From IMG/VR virus record IMGVR_UViG_3300025137_000152, positions 1 to 32,810 of that record: 32,810 bases of DNA. One strand, 5' to 3'. The notes under the pieces were generated by a model. It ran no database searches, was not told the DNA's origin, and worked only from the letters and a program-made list of their open reading frames with translations. This document shows, piece after piece, positions 14,163-21,502 of this stretch. Each line of letters starts with the position of its first letter. The stretch's first letter is position 1. A program made the position numbers and the translations under genes. Source of the stretch: a virus.

Positions 14163-14470
14163 TGTCTGAAAAGTTTGTAGTACATGATAGCAGTGATGAA
14201 AACCAAGTTAAACGGGCTGAAGCACTGCAAGAGGATAAAGATAGAGACCTTATGTTTGTCCTTAAAGAAGCAAGAGGACGTAGATTTTTGTACGAGATTA
14301 TTTTTAATGATAGCCATATGCTAGCGAATAGTCATGTACCTGCGTCTAGCGACAGTAGCGCTTATAATGAAGGTGCTAGGCAGGTTGGAATTGCACTGTA
14401 TAACAGATGTAAAGAAGCCAGCAAGTCGCATACATTAACAATGTTAGAGGAGAACCATTTCGATGAGTGA
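14162..14470 (+). CDS. Bbp19-like head-module protein
   Basis: A 102-residue protein whose pattern GRRFLYEIIFNDSH (39-52), later YNEGARQVGIALYNRC, matches the small Bbp19-type family found between portal and capsid genes in BPP-1-like podoviruses. The function is not established. It overlaps the portal stop by 1 base and the next gene by 8 bases (ATGAGTGA), so the three genes are translationally linked. Confidence 0.75.
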   Translation: MSEKFVVHDSSDENQVKRAEALQEDKDRDLMFVLKEARGRRFLYEIIFNDSHMLANSHVPASSDSSAYNEGARQVGIALYNRCKEASKSHTLTMLEENHFDE

Positions 14471-15101
14471 AGAACAAATTCAAGAAGTAGAAGCGGAAGC
14501 AACCGCAACTACTGAACAAGTTTCGCCTCAACCAGAAGCAGCGCAAGCTGTAGAAGGAACTGAGGAGAAGACCACCTTGCTGTCGGATGACGAAGGTGAT
14601 GGAGCTGGTGAGTATACTTATGACGCACCAGAGGACTTTGAGGTGACCGAAGAAGTCCAACAACAACTCGATAATTTTGCAGATTTTGCAACTACTATTG
14701 GCATCAGCCAAGACCAGTTTCAACAGCTAATAGATTATCAACAGGACCGGGCAGCATCTGCCATGGAGAGTGTTTCTGGTGAATATGTAGCCAGAGCCAA
14801 TTCATGGGCTGAGGATACCAAAATGGACACAGAGCTTGGTGGCGAAAAGTTAAATGAAAATTTAAGTGTAGCCAAAGGAGCGATGGAGAAGTTCATGTCT
14901 CCTAGCATGGGTCAAATGTTAGGAATGCCATCTGAGGAAAACCCAGTGGGTATGGGACTTGGTAACCATCCAGAAGTAATCCGGTTATTTTATCGCATAG
15001 GGAAGGCGATGCAAGATAGTGAGTTAATTTTAGGGGACGGAAAAGCCTCTGATGAAAACGCACTTCAGCGCATGTACCCAACTATGTTCAATCAAAGCTA
15101 G
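14463..15101 (+). CDS. Putative scaffolding protein (Bbp18-position)
   Basis: A 212-residue, very acidic protein. The first 70 residues are rich in Glu, Ala, Thr and Gln, then a helical middle follows (VQQQLDNFADFATTIGISQ), and the C-terminal part contains GLGNHPEVIRLFYRIGKAM. Acidic, helical proteins directly before the major capsid gene usually serve as scaffold that shapes the prohead and is lost later. No protease motif is seen. The call rests on composition and position, with the C-terminal motif familiar from similar phage proteins. Confidence 0.7.
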   Translation: MSEEQIQEVEAEATATTEQVSPQPEAAQAVEGTEEKTTLLSDDEGDGAGEYTYDAPEDFEVTEEVQQQLDNFADFATTIGISQDQFQQLIDYQQDRAASAMESVSGEYVARANSWAEDTKMDTELGGEKLNENLSVAKGAMEKFMSPSMGQMLGMPSEENPVGMGLGNHPEVIRLFYRIGKAMQDSELILGDGKASDENALQRMYPTMFNQS

Positions 15102-15119
15102 GAAAAGGAGTAAACTGTT

Positions 15120-16121
15120 ATGGCTACACTTAGCGTGACAAACCCGACCCTTGCTGACTTAGCAAAGGTCACCGACCCGGACGGCTCTATCGCTGACGTT
15201 GTCGAGATACTAAACAGCACAAACGAAATTTTGGCTGATATGACATGGTTAGAGGGTAACCTCACAACTGGTCATAGAACCACAATTCGTTCTGGGCTGC
15301 CAACTCCTACATGGCGTAAATTGTATGGTGGAGTACAGCCTACTAAAAGTAAGGCAGTACAAGTCACAGACAACTGCGGTATGTTGGAAGACTATGCTGA
15401 AGTCGACAAGGCACTTGTAGATATGGCTGGAGACCCAGCTAAATTCCGTCTACAGGAAGACAAGCCTCATATTGAAGGCTTAAACCAGCAAGTAGCTACC
15501 ACTCTGTTCTACGGGGATGAAGCTGTAAACGCAGAGCGTTTCACAGGTTTCGCACCTCGTTTTAATTCACTTTCAGCAGCAAACGGTGAGAATATCATCA
15601 ATGCTGGTGGCAGTGGTTCAGACAACGGTAGTATCTGGCTTGTATGCTGGTCCCCACAAACTTGCCACGGGATTATCCCTAAAGGCTCAACTGCTGGTAT
15701 CCAGCAGCGTGACCTTGGTGAGGTTACCATTGAGAATATCGATGGGGCAAACGGGCGTATGCAAGCATACCGTTCACATTATCGTTGGGACGTGGGCATG
15801 TCTGTCCGTGACTGGCGCTATATTGTGCGGATTGCCAATGTGGACAGGTCTAACCTAACTGCTGACTTATCAGGCAGCTCGGCTGATTTGAACGACCTAA
15901 TGCACCAAGCGTATTCACAACTCCCAACATTGGGTGTTGGACGTTGCGTATGGTACATGGACCGTCAAATGCTTGGCTTCTTGCGTAGGCAGACTTCAAA
16001 TGGTGTAAAGAACTCTACACTATCATTTGAAAACGTAGGTGGTACGTTCCAAACTTCATGGGGTGGTTACCCTATCCGAAGAGTGGACGCACTGAAGACC
16101 AACGAAGCAACAATCACTTAA
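15120..16121 (+). CDS. Major capsid protein (Bbp17-like, HK97 fold expected)
   Basis: This 333-residue protein resembles the major capsid protein of Bordetella phage BPP-1: NPTLADLAKVTDPDGSIADV near the N-terminus, WLEGNLTTGHRTTIRSGLP (43-61) and YGGVQPTKSKAVQVTDNCG after it. The C-terminal half has QAYRSHYRWDVGMSVRDWRY and the typical hydrophobic ending around ATIT. It has a strong AAAAGGAG ribosome site, as expected for the most abundant virion protein. It is followed 21 bases later by the cement protein gene. No protease gene is seen nearby, so N-terminal processing is not indicated. Confidence 0.92.
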   Translation: MATLSVTNPTLADLAKVTDPDGSIADVVEILNSTNEILADMTWLEGNLTTGHRTTIRSGLPTPTWRKLYGGVQPTKSKAVQVTDNCGMLEDYAEVDKALVDMAGDPAKFRLQEDKPHIEGLNQQVATTLFYGDEAVNAERFTGFAPRFNSLSAANGENIINAGGSGSDNGSIWLVCWSPQTCHGIIPKGSTAGIQQRDLGEVTIENIDGANGRMQAYRSHYRWDVGMSVRDWRYIVRIANVDRSNLTADLSGSSADLNDLMHQAYSQLPTLGVGRCVWYMDRQMLGFLRRQTSNGVKNSTLSFENVGGTFQTSWGGYPIRRVDALKTNEATIT

Positions 16122-16142
16122 TCAAGGAAGGAGACCTTTATC

Positions 16143-16598
16143 ATGGCGATAATTGATGAAAGACTTGAATTTTGTGATGCAACTGCTCTCAGCACGTCTG
16201 GGACAGGTTTGGCACTTGTTGGGGATGTCGTAGATATTACATCTGCGTCTTCAGACCTTGGCATGGGCGAAGCATTGTATCTTGTAATTCAAGTGACAAC
16301 TGCGGTTACCAGTGGCGGTAGTGCTACTGTTAACTTTAAACTAGCGTCAGATGCAGCAGCAGCGATTGCTGTCGATGGAAGCGCAACAGTCCACAATGTG
16401 ACTGCTGATATTCCAAAGGCAACTTTAACTGCTGGTCATCGGATTGTTATGCCGCTTTCTAGCGGTACAACAAAGTACGAGCGTTTTATTGGCATCATTC
16501 AAGATGTCGGTACAGCAGCTCTTACTGCTGGAGCCATTGATGCTTTCATATCGAAAGACCCAATCGGCTGGACAGCATATCCAGACGCTACTAACTAA
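16143..16598 (+). CDS. Cement/decoration protein (Bbp16-like)
   Basis: A 151-residue beta-rich protein with DERLEFCDATAL near the start, SSDLGMGEALYLVIQVTTAV (36-55), alternating Thr/Val/Ala strands, and IDAFISKDPIGWTAYPDATN at the end. This matches the Bbp16-type cement protein that sits on the BPP-1 capsid and stabilises it. It has a strong AAGGAGA ribosome site. A hairpin right after its stop may stop or process the capsid-cement transcript. Confidence 0.82.
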   Translation: MAIIDERLEFCDATALSTSGTGLALVGDVVDITSASSDLGMGEALYLVIQVTTAVTSGGSATVNFKLASDAAAAIAVDGSATVHNVTADIPKATLTAGHRIVMPLSSGTTKYERFIGIIQDVGTAALTAGAIDAFISKDPIGWTAYPDATN

Positions 16599-16606
16599 AC
16601 TGGGCA

Positions 16607-16630
16607 GGGGATTGGGTAACACCAATCCCC
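16607..16630 (+). terminator. Hairpin after the capsid and cement genes
   Basis: GGGGATTGG (16607-16615) pairs perfectly with CCAATCCCC (16622-16630) around GTAACA. The tail TAACCTTAAC is not a strong U tract, so this may be a leaky terminator or an RNA-stabilising or processing hairpin that raises capsid and cement output over the downstream tail genes. Confidence 0.55.
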
Positions 16631-16651
16631 TAACCTTAACTGGAGCAACAA

Positions 16652-16936
16652 ATGAAAGTTAAATTTAAAGAAAATTTCTTTAGCCCTGATGGGTTACTAG
16701 AGAAAGACACTGTGCATACTTTGGATGATAGCTACCTACAACCGGGCAAGCTTCCTAGAGACGCAGTAATTATGGAAGGTGTAGCAGAAGTAGCACCTGA
16801 GCCTGACCCAGAAGTACAAGCTCACGCTGTGCATAAAGGCAGAGGCAAATATGACGTTTACTTGGCAGGTAAAGTTATTGGCGATAACCTGACTAAAGCA
16901 GATGCCAAAGAAATGGTAGCTGAACATAATGGCTAA
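16652..16936 (+). CDS. Small head-tail module protein of unknown function
   Basis: A 94-residue protein with a central PEPDPEVQ linker. The N-terminal half (MKVKFKENFFSPDGLLEKDT) looks like a small beta domain. The C-terminal half (GKYDVYLAGKVIGDNLTKAD) looks like a second short alpha/beta unit. I do not recognise the family. It lies where BPP-1-like and T7-like phages often have small head-completion genes. Its stop overlaps the next start by 8 bases (ATGGCTAA). Confidence 0.65.
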   Translation: MKVKFKENFFSPDGLLEKDTVHTLDDSYLQPGKLPRDAVIMEGVAEVAPEPDPEVQAHAVHKGRGKYDVYLAGKVIGDNLTKADAKEMVAEHNG

Positions 16937-17096
16937 GCCGGGTTTATATTCCAACATCGCAGCCAAGCGTAAACGTATTAAGGCTGGTTCTGGTGAAAAA
17001 ATGCGTAAACCGGGAAGCCCGGGTGCGCCTAAAGCTAAGAATTTTAAAGAGGCTGCTAAGACAGCTAAAGTTAACGTAAGAAAGAAGAAGGGGTAA
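16929..17096 (+). CDS. Basic 55-residue phage protein (MAKPGLYxNI family)
   Basis: The protein begins MAKPGLYSNIAAKRKRIKAG, then has EKMRKPGSPGAPKAKNFKEA and ends in RKKKG. This repeated pattern of a basic start, KPGSPGAP linker and KEAAKTAK tail is familiar from many small genes in marine podovirus head-tail blocks. The function is unknown; the high Lys/Arg content suggests nucleic-acid or acidic-surface contact. It overlaps the preceding gene by 8 bases and ends 1 base before the tail adaptor gene. Confidence 0.75.
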   Translation: MAKPGLYSNIAAKRKRIKAGSGEKMRKPGSPGAPKAKNFKEAAKTAKVNVRKKKG

Positions 17097-17097
17097 T

Positions 17098-17715
17098 ATG
17101 GCATCACAAGTACAAATAGCTAAGTTAGCGTTACAGCACGTTGGTGATAGGTTTGACATAACGTCAATGACTGAAGTCACCCCGGAAGCTGAGCAAGTAA
17201 ATCTAGTCTTTAATGATGTTAGAGACGCATTGCTGCGACAGCATCCATGGAACTTTGCAAAGAAGTTTACTAGCCCGGCTACCGTTGCAGGTACTGTCCC
17301 GGGTGGGTGGACGTTTATGTATTTGTACCCTACTGACGCTGTTAGGATATTAGGGATTACAAACCCTCTAGGAAGAAACCAGCTTCCTATAGAATTTCAA
17401 ACAGCTAGAAATGCAGCTAATAATTATTGCGTTTTAACTGACGCAGAAAATGCCGAGATTATATACACGGCTAGAATAACAACTACTGAAGACTTTGACC
17501 CAGAATTTACAATGGCTCTTAGCTACCAGCTAGCAGCTAAGATGGCTATGCCATTAACAGGGGACAGAGGTATAGCTGGGGAATTAGAAAAGCTGGCTAC
17601 TATAGCATGTAATAGTGCTTGGGAAACAGACAGTAGTGAAGGAATTGAACCAAGCAAGCCCGAGGCAGATTGGATAACTGCACGTCTCGGGGTGCAGACT
17701 GTAGACAGCATCTAA
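17098..17715 (+). CDS. Tail tubular protein A-like adaptor (T7 gp11-like)
   Basis: This 205-residue protein has the adaptor signature: QIAKLALQHVGDR (6-18), VNLVFNDVRDALLRQHPWNF (34-53) and later ALSYQLAAKMAMPLTGDRG. It forms the ring between portal and nozzle in short-tailed phages. AAGGGG lies just before the start. The next gene encodes the nozzle, the usual order in T7-type tails. Confidence 0.88.
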   Translation: MASQVQIAKLALQHVGDRFDITSMTEVTPEAEQVNLVFNDVRDALLRQHPWNFAKKFTSPATVAGTVPGGWTFMYLYPTDAVRILGITNPLGRNQLPIEFQTARNAANNYCVLTDAENAEIIYTARITTTEDFDPEFTMALSYQLAAKMAMPLTGDRGIAGELEKLATIACNSAWETDSSEGIEPSKPEADWITARLGVQTVDSI

Positions 17716-17727
17716 TGGGTACTGATA

Positions 17728-20535
17728 ATGACAAAAGTAATACAGTCTAGTTTAGCCGGGGGTGAAGTATCTGAAGCCATCGGAGCTAGGGTAGACATTG
17801 GTAAATATAAAAGCTCGCTATCTAAATGCGAAAACTTTTTTGTGCAGGTGCATGGTGGTGTTGCCACACGTCCCGGTCTTCAATTTATAGGGCAGGTAAA
17901 AGACAGCACTAAGACAGTAAGACTTATCCCTTTTGCTTTTAATACAGAACAGACGTACATCCTAGAATTTGGCGATTACTATATGCGTGTCTACAAAGAT
18001 GGTGGACAAGTATTAGAAAGCGCTACCGTCAAAAACATTTCGGCTATTACTAAAGCTAACCCTACTGTTATTACTACCTCTACTACCCACGGTTTAACCA
18101 CAGGTGACAGCGTGTTTTTGCAAAGCGTGGGGGGCATGACAGAAGTAACTAACAGAACTTTTCAAGTTGTTGTTTTATCCACAACTACATTTTCTCTTAA
18201 AGAACTAGAACACTCAACCACCGCAACTATTAATAGCTCAGCGTTTACGACCTATACTTCTGGCGGTACAGTGTCTAAAGTTTTTGAGTTAACCACACCT
18301 TATCCACAGGATGTTCTATACGATTTGAACTACGTTCAGTCGGCAGACACTATGACTATTGTCCATCCTCTGTACCCACCAAAAGAAATTTTTAGAACGG
18401 ACCACGATGCGTGGACGTTTAACGATATTACGTTTTCTCCAGCACAGGCGTTTCCAAGAAGTGTAACTGTAACACCTAACACCACTGGTTCTGAAGAACA
18501 TAAATACACAGTTACCGCTGTTAACTCTGACACATCAGAAGAGAGCCTTAGAGGGACTTCCGGGACTTTCTCTGTGCAATTCGTGACACAAGCTAACCCA
18601 GCAGTTTTAACTACGACAGCGCCACACGGTTTATCCACAGGCGATAACTTTCACCTAGAAAGTATCACAGGCATGGTTGAGCTGAACAACAGACGTTTTA
18701 GAGCTGGCACTGTTACAAGCACAACTATTGAATTAGAAGACATTAACTTTAACCAAGTGGATAGCAGTGGATACACAGGCTATGGCTCTGGGGGTAGTTT
18801 ACTAATAGGTTTTATTAAAATAGCTAACGGTGCTGACCCTATAGATAACACGCTTAACTGGTCTGCTGCTGCTAATGCGGAAAGCTACAACATATACCGG
18901 GATAAGAATGGTATCTACGGTTTTATCGGAAGAACGGAAGACACTACGTTTACGGACAAGAACATGGAGCCTGACTTAGATGACACTCCACCTAAGACTA
19001 GAAACCCATTTGCAGCGACCACAGAGTACCCATCGGCTGTCGCTTACTTCCAACAGCGTAGAGTGTTTGCCAACAGTGATAAACACCCACAGCGCCTGTT
19101 TATGACACAAACAGGTAACCAGAATAACTTTGCTACTTCATCACCTGCTAGAGATGATGACGCTATTATAGCGACCATTGCTAGCACTAAGGTAAACGAG
19201 ATTAGACATCTGGTCCCTATGTCGGACATGGTGGTACTAACATCAGGGGGCGAATGGCTGGTAGAGGGTATCGACAATGTGATTACACCATCAGGCATTC
19301 AAATTACGCCACAGTCATTCTTTGGCGCTACTAAACTGCCGCCATTGCTCTCTGGTGACGTTGCACTATTTGTGCAGCCCGGGCAGAACGTCAGAGATTT
19401 GGGGTACAGATATGAAGTCGACAGCTACAGTGGTAATGACGTGTCTATTCTTGCTAGGCATTTATTGGACTATAACACTCTCGTAGATTGGACATATGCC
19501 CCAGCGCCTTATTCTATTGTGTGGTGCGTCCGTGATGACGGGCTAATGTTAGGACTAACGTACCTTAGAGAACAGGAAGTTTTTGCATGGCACAGGCACA
19601 CAACAAAAGGAAAATTTAAATCAGTAGCTTCTATTAAAGAGAACGATATAGATGCGACTTACTGTTTAGTTGAGCGTGTTATAAACGGGGACACAGTACG
19701 TTATATTGAACGCTTTAAAGAGCGAGACTTTAAAACTATACAAGATGCATTTTTTGTTGACGCTGGTTCTACTTACGATAGCCCTGTAACTATAACTAAT
19801 TATACACAAGCAAACCCGGTAGTAATAACTACTGGCTCAGCGCATGGACTTACTAATGGTGACACTGTTGATATTTGGGATGTATACAAACACGACCCCA
19901 CAACCACGGAAGGTTTTTCATTATCTGATGAGCTTCAAGGTAACGGCTATACTTGTGCTAATGTTACTAGCACTACTTTTGAGCTACAACTTAATGGTGC
20001 TAATGTAAATGGAACTGCATTTTCTGAGTACCACAACGGTGGCACAGCTAGAAAAGCTATAACTACTATTTCTGGATTATGGCACTTAGAAGGCGAGACT
20101 ATTACTGGTGTTGCTAACGGGTATGTTATGCCACCCAAGACCGTTACTAATGGTTCCATAACTTTAACATCACCAGCTAGCCGTATCCATCTTGGCATAG
20201 GTTACGTTGCCGAAGTAGAGACCCTGCGATTAAATGTAGCAGGTGCGGAAGGCGCTAGCGCTATTCAAGGCGCAGCTAAAAAGATAGGCAGGTTAACTGT
20301 CCGAGCTGAAAGAAGCCTCGGTATGTATGCTGGACCTGACCGACAACATTTAAAAGAAGCCAAGTTTGGTATGCCAGCGCTGTACGGACAGCCGCTAGCA
20401 ATGCTGCAAGGCGATAAAGACTTAACACTATCACCGTCATGGAATAAAGACGGGCGAGTAATTATACAGCAGAGAGACCCTCTGCCTTTGACTATTCTTT
20501 CCATTATTCCTGACGTAGTACCGGGAGGAAATTAA
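17728..20535 (+). CDS. Tail nozzle / tail tubular protein B-like with three FCCH-like repeats
   Basis: A 935-residue tail protein. The N-terminus has SLAGGEVSEAIGARVDIGKY (8-27) and GGVATRPGLQF (43-53), the standard start of podoviral nozzle and stabilisation proteins. Three repeats of about 80 residues follow at roughly 105-185, 287-365 and 687-775. Each contains ANPxVxTT, HGLxxGD and a GG-containing end, as in the FCCH-like domains often seen in these proteins. The middle region (about 380-680) carries the propeller-like nozzle core. It extends the tail tube below the adaptor. The stop overlaps the next start by 1 base. Confidence 0.9.
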   Translation: MTKVIQSSLAGGEVSEAIGARVDIGKYKSSLSKCENFFVQVHGGVATRPGLQFIGQVKDSTKTVRLIPFAFNTEQTYILEFGDYYMRVYKDGGQVLESATVKNISAITKANPTVITTSTTHGLTTGDSVFLQSVGGMTEVTNRTFQVVVLSTTTFSLKELEHSTTATINSSAFTTYTSGGTVSKVFELTTPYPQDVLYDLNYVQSADTMTIVHPLYPPKEIFRTDHDAWTFNDITFSPAQAFPRSVTVTPNTTGSEEHKYTVTAVNSDTSEESLRGTSGTFSVQFVTQANPAVLTTTAPHGLSTGDNFHLESITGMVELNNRRFRAGTVTSTTIELEDINFNQVDSSGYTGYGSGGSLLIGFIKIANGADPIDNTLNWSAAANAESYNIYRDKNGIYGFIGRTEDTTFTDKNMEPDLDDTPPKTRNPFAATTEYPSAVAYFQQRRVFANSDKHPQRLFMTQTGNQNNFATSSPARDDDAIIATIASTKVNEIRHLVPMSDMVVLTSGGEWLVEGIDNVITPSGIQITPQSFFGATKLPPLLSGDVALFVQPGQNVRDLGYRYEVDSYSGNDVSILARHLLDYNTLVDWTYAPAPYSIVWCVRDDGLMLGLTYLREQEVFAWHRHTTKGKFKSVASIKENDIDATYCLVERVINGDTVRYIERFKERDFKTIQDAFFVDAGSTYDSPVTITNYTQANPVVITTGSAHGLTNGDTVDIWDVYKHDPTTTEGFSLSDELQGNGYTCANVTSTTFELQLNGANVNGTAFSEYHNGGTARKAITTISGLWHLEGETITGVANGYVMPPKTVTNGSITLTSPASRIHLGIGYVAEVETLRLNVAGAEGASAIQGAAKKIGRLTVRAERSLGMYAGPDRQHLKEAKFGMPALYGQPLAMLQGDKDLTLSPSWNKDGRVIIQQRDPLPLTILSIIPDVVPGGN

Positions 20536-20987
20536 TGGTAACGATACAAGAAGAAGATTTTAAAGATTTTGTCAAAGAAGTAGGACCATTGCTACAAAAG
20601 CACTGGGAAGAGATTGCCTTAGACAAAGCAAAAATAGACTTACAGCCTGACTGGGCTGTTTATGACATTTTGTATGATAACGATAAAATGCACGTCACTA
20701 CCGCAAGGGACGGGACAAAATTAGTAGGCTATGCTATCTTCATACTAACTAACGCACTTCATTATAAGCAATTATCAATCGCTGATGGTGATGTGTTTTG
20801 GTTGGACCCGGACTACCGTAAAGGTTTAACCGGGTACAAACTACTAAAAAAGTCAGAGGGTTTTTTGGGAACACGGGGCGTACAAAAAATATTTAACAAG
20901 GTTAAACTGCACAAAGATGTCGGTAAGGTCTTTGAGCGTCTTGGGTACACTCCTATTGAACGTGTGTATGCGAAAGGGGTTAGTTAA
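20535..20987 (+). CDS. Second GNAT-like protein in the tail block
   Basis: A 150-residue protein with a GNAT-like layout: HVTTARDGTKLVGYAIFILT (about 54-73), VFWLDPDYRKGLTGYKLLKK (about 86-105) where the acetyl-CoA loop would lie, and a C-terminal KVFERLGYTPIER (about 131-143). Similar GNAT-fold genes sit between nozzle and core genes of several podoviruses. The role is unknown; a virion or modifying function is possible. It starts on the nozzle stop (TAATG) and ends on the next start (TAATGG), so translation is coupled both ways. Confidence 0.75.
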   Translation: MVTIQEEDFKDFVKEVGPLLQKHWEEIALDKAKIDLQPDWAVYDILYDNDKMHVTTARDGTKLVGYAIFILTNALHYKQLSIADGDVFWLDPDYRKGLTGYKLLKKSEGFLGTRGVQKIFNKVKLHKDVGKVFERLGYTPIERVYAKGVS

Positions 20988-21502
20988 TGGCGATTACGGC
21001 AGCAGTCGCAACTGTAGCTAGCGCAGCGGTTAGTACCTATAGCACTTATCAGCAAACTAAAGCTGCTAAGTCACAGGCTAACTATCAGTCTGCTATTGCC
21101 CGTAATAATGTAATTATTGCACAGCACAATCAGCAACGGATTAGAGAACAAGCAGCCGAAGCTGAGACGGACCAAAGACGCAGAACTATGCAGATGAAAG
21201 GGTCTGTTAGAGCCGGGGCTGCTGCCCAAGGTCTTCTAGTAGATGACACATCAGACAGCAGCGTACAGGGTATTTTAGCAGACGTTAATGCTGAGGGTAT
21301 GTACGACATTTTAAAAATACGGGACACCCGAGATAACGAAATTAGAAACTCTAAAATACAAGGTATGGAGTACCAAGCTAAAGCTGACTTATTTAAAAAC
21401 AAAGCAGATAACTACAACCCGAACATGGCTGCTGCTGGAACCTTACTAGGCGCTACAAGCGATGTTTATGGTGCTGGTCAAAATGCGAAGTGGTGGAGCT
21501 GA
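20987..21502 (+). CDS. Internal core protein (T7 gp14-like)
   Basis: A 171-residue protein with an alanine-rich hydrophobic N-terminus (about 1-17), then a long Gln-, Ala- and Arg-rich helical body containing QANYQSAIARNNVIIAQHNQ (30-49) and GSVRAGAAAQGLLVDDTSD. This is the usual build of the small ejected core protein of T7-like phages, which enters the outer membrane at infection. Its stop overlaps the next start (TGATG). The three genes from here on keep the T7 gp14-gp15-gp16 order. Confidence 0.8.
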   Translation: MAITAAVATVASAAVSTYSTYQQTKAAKSQANYQSAIARNNVIIAQHNQQRIREQAAEAETDQRRRTMQMKGSVRAGAAAQGLLVDDTSDSSVQGILADVNAEGMYDILKIRDTRDNEIRNSKIQGMEYQAKADLFKNKADNYNPNMAAAGTLLGATSDVYGAGQNAKWWS

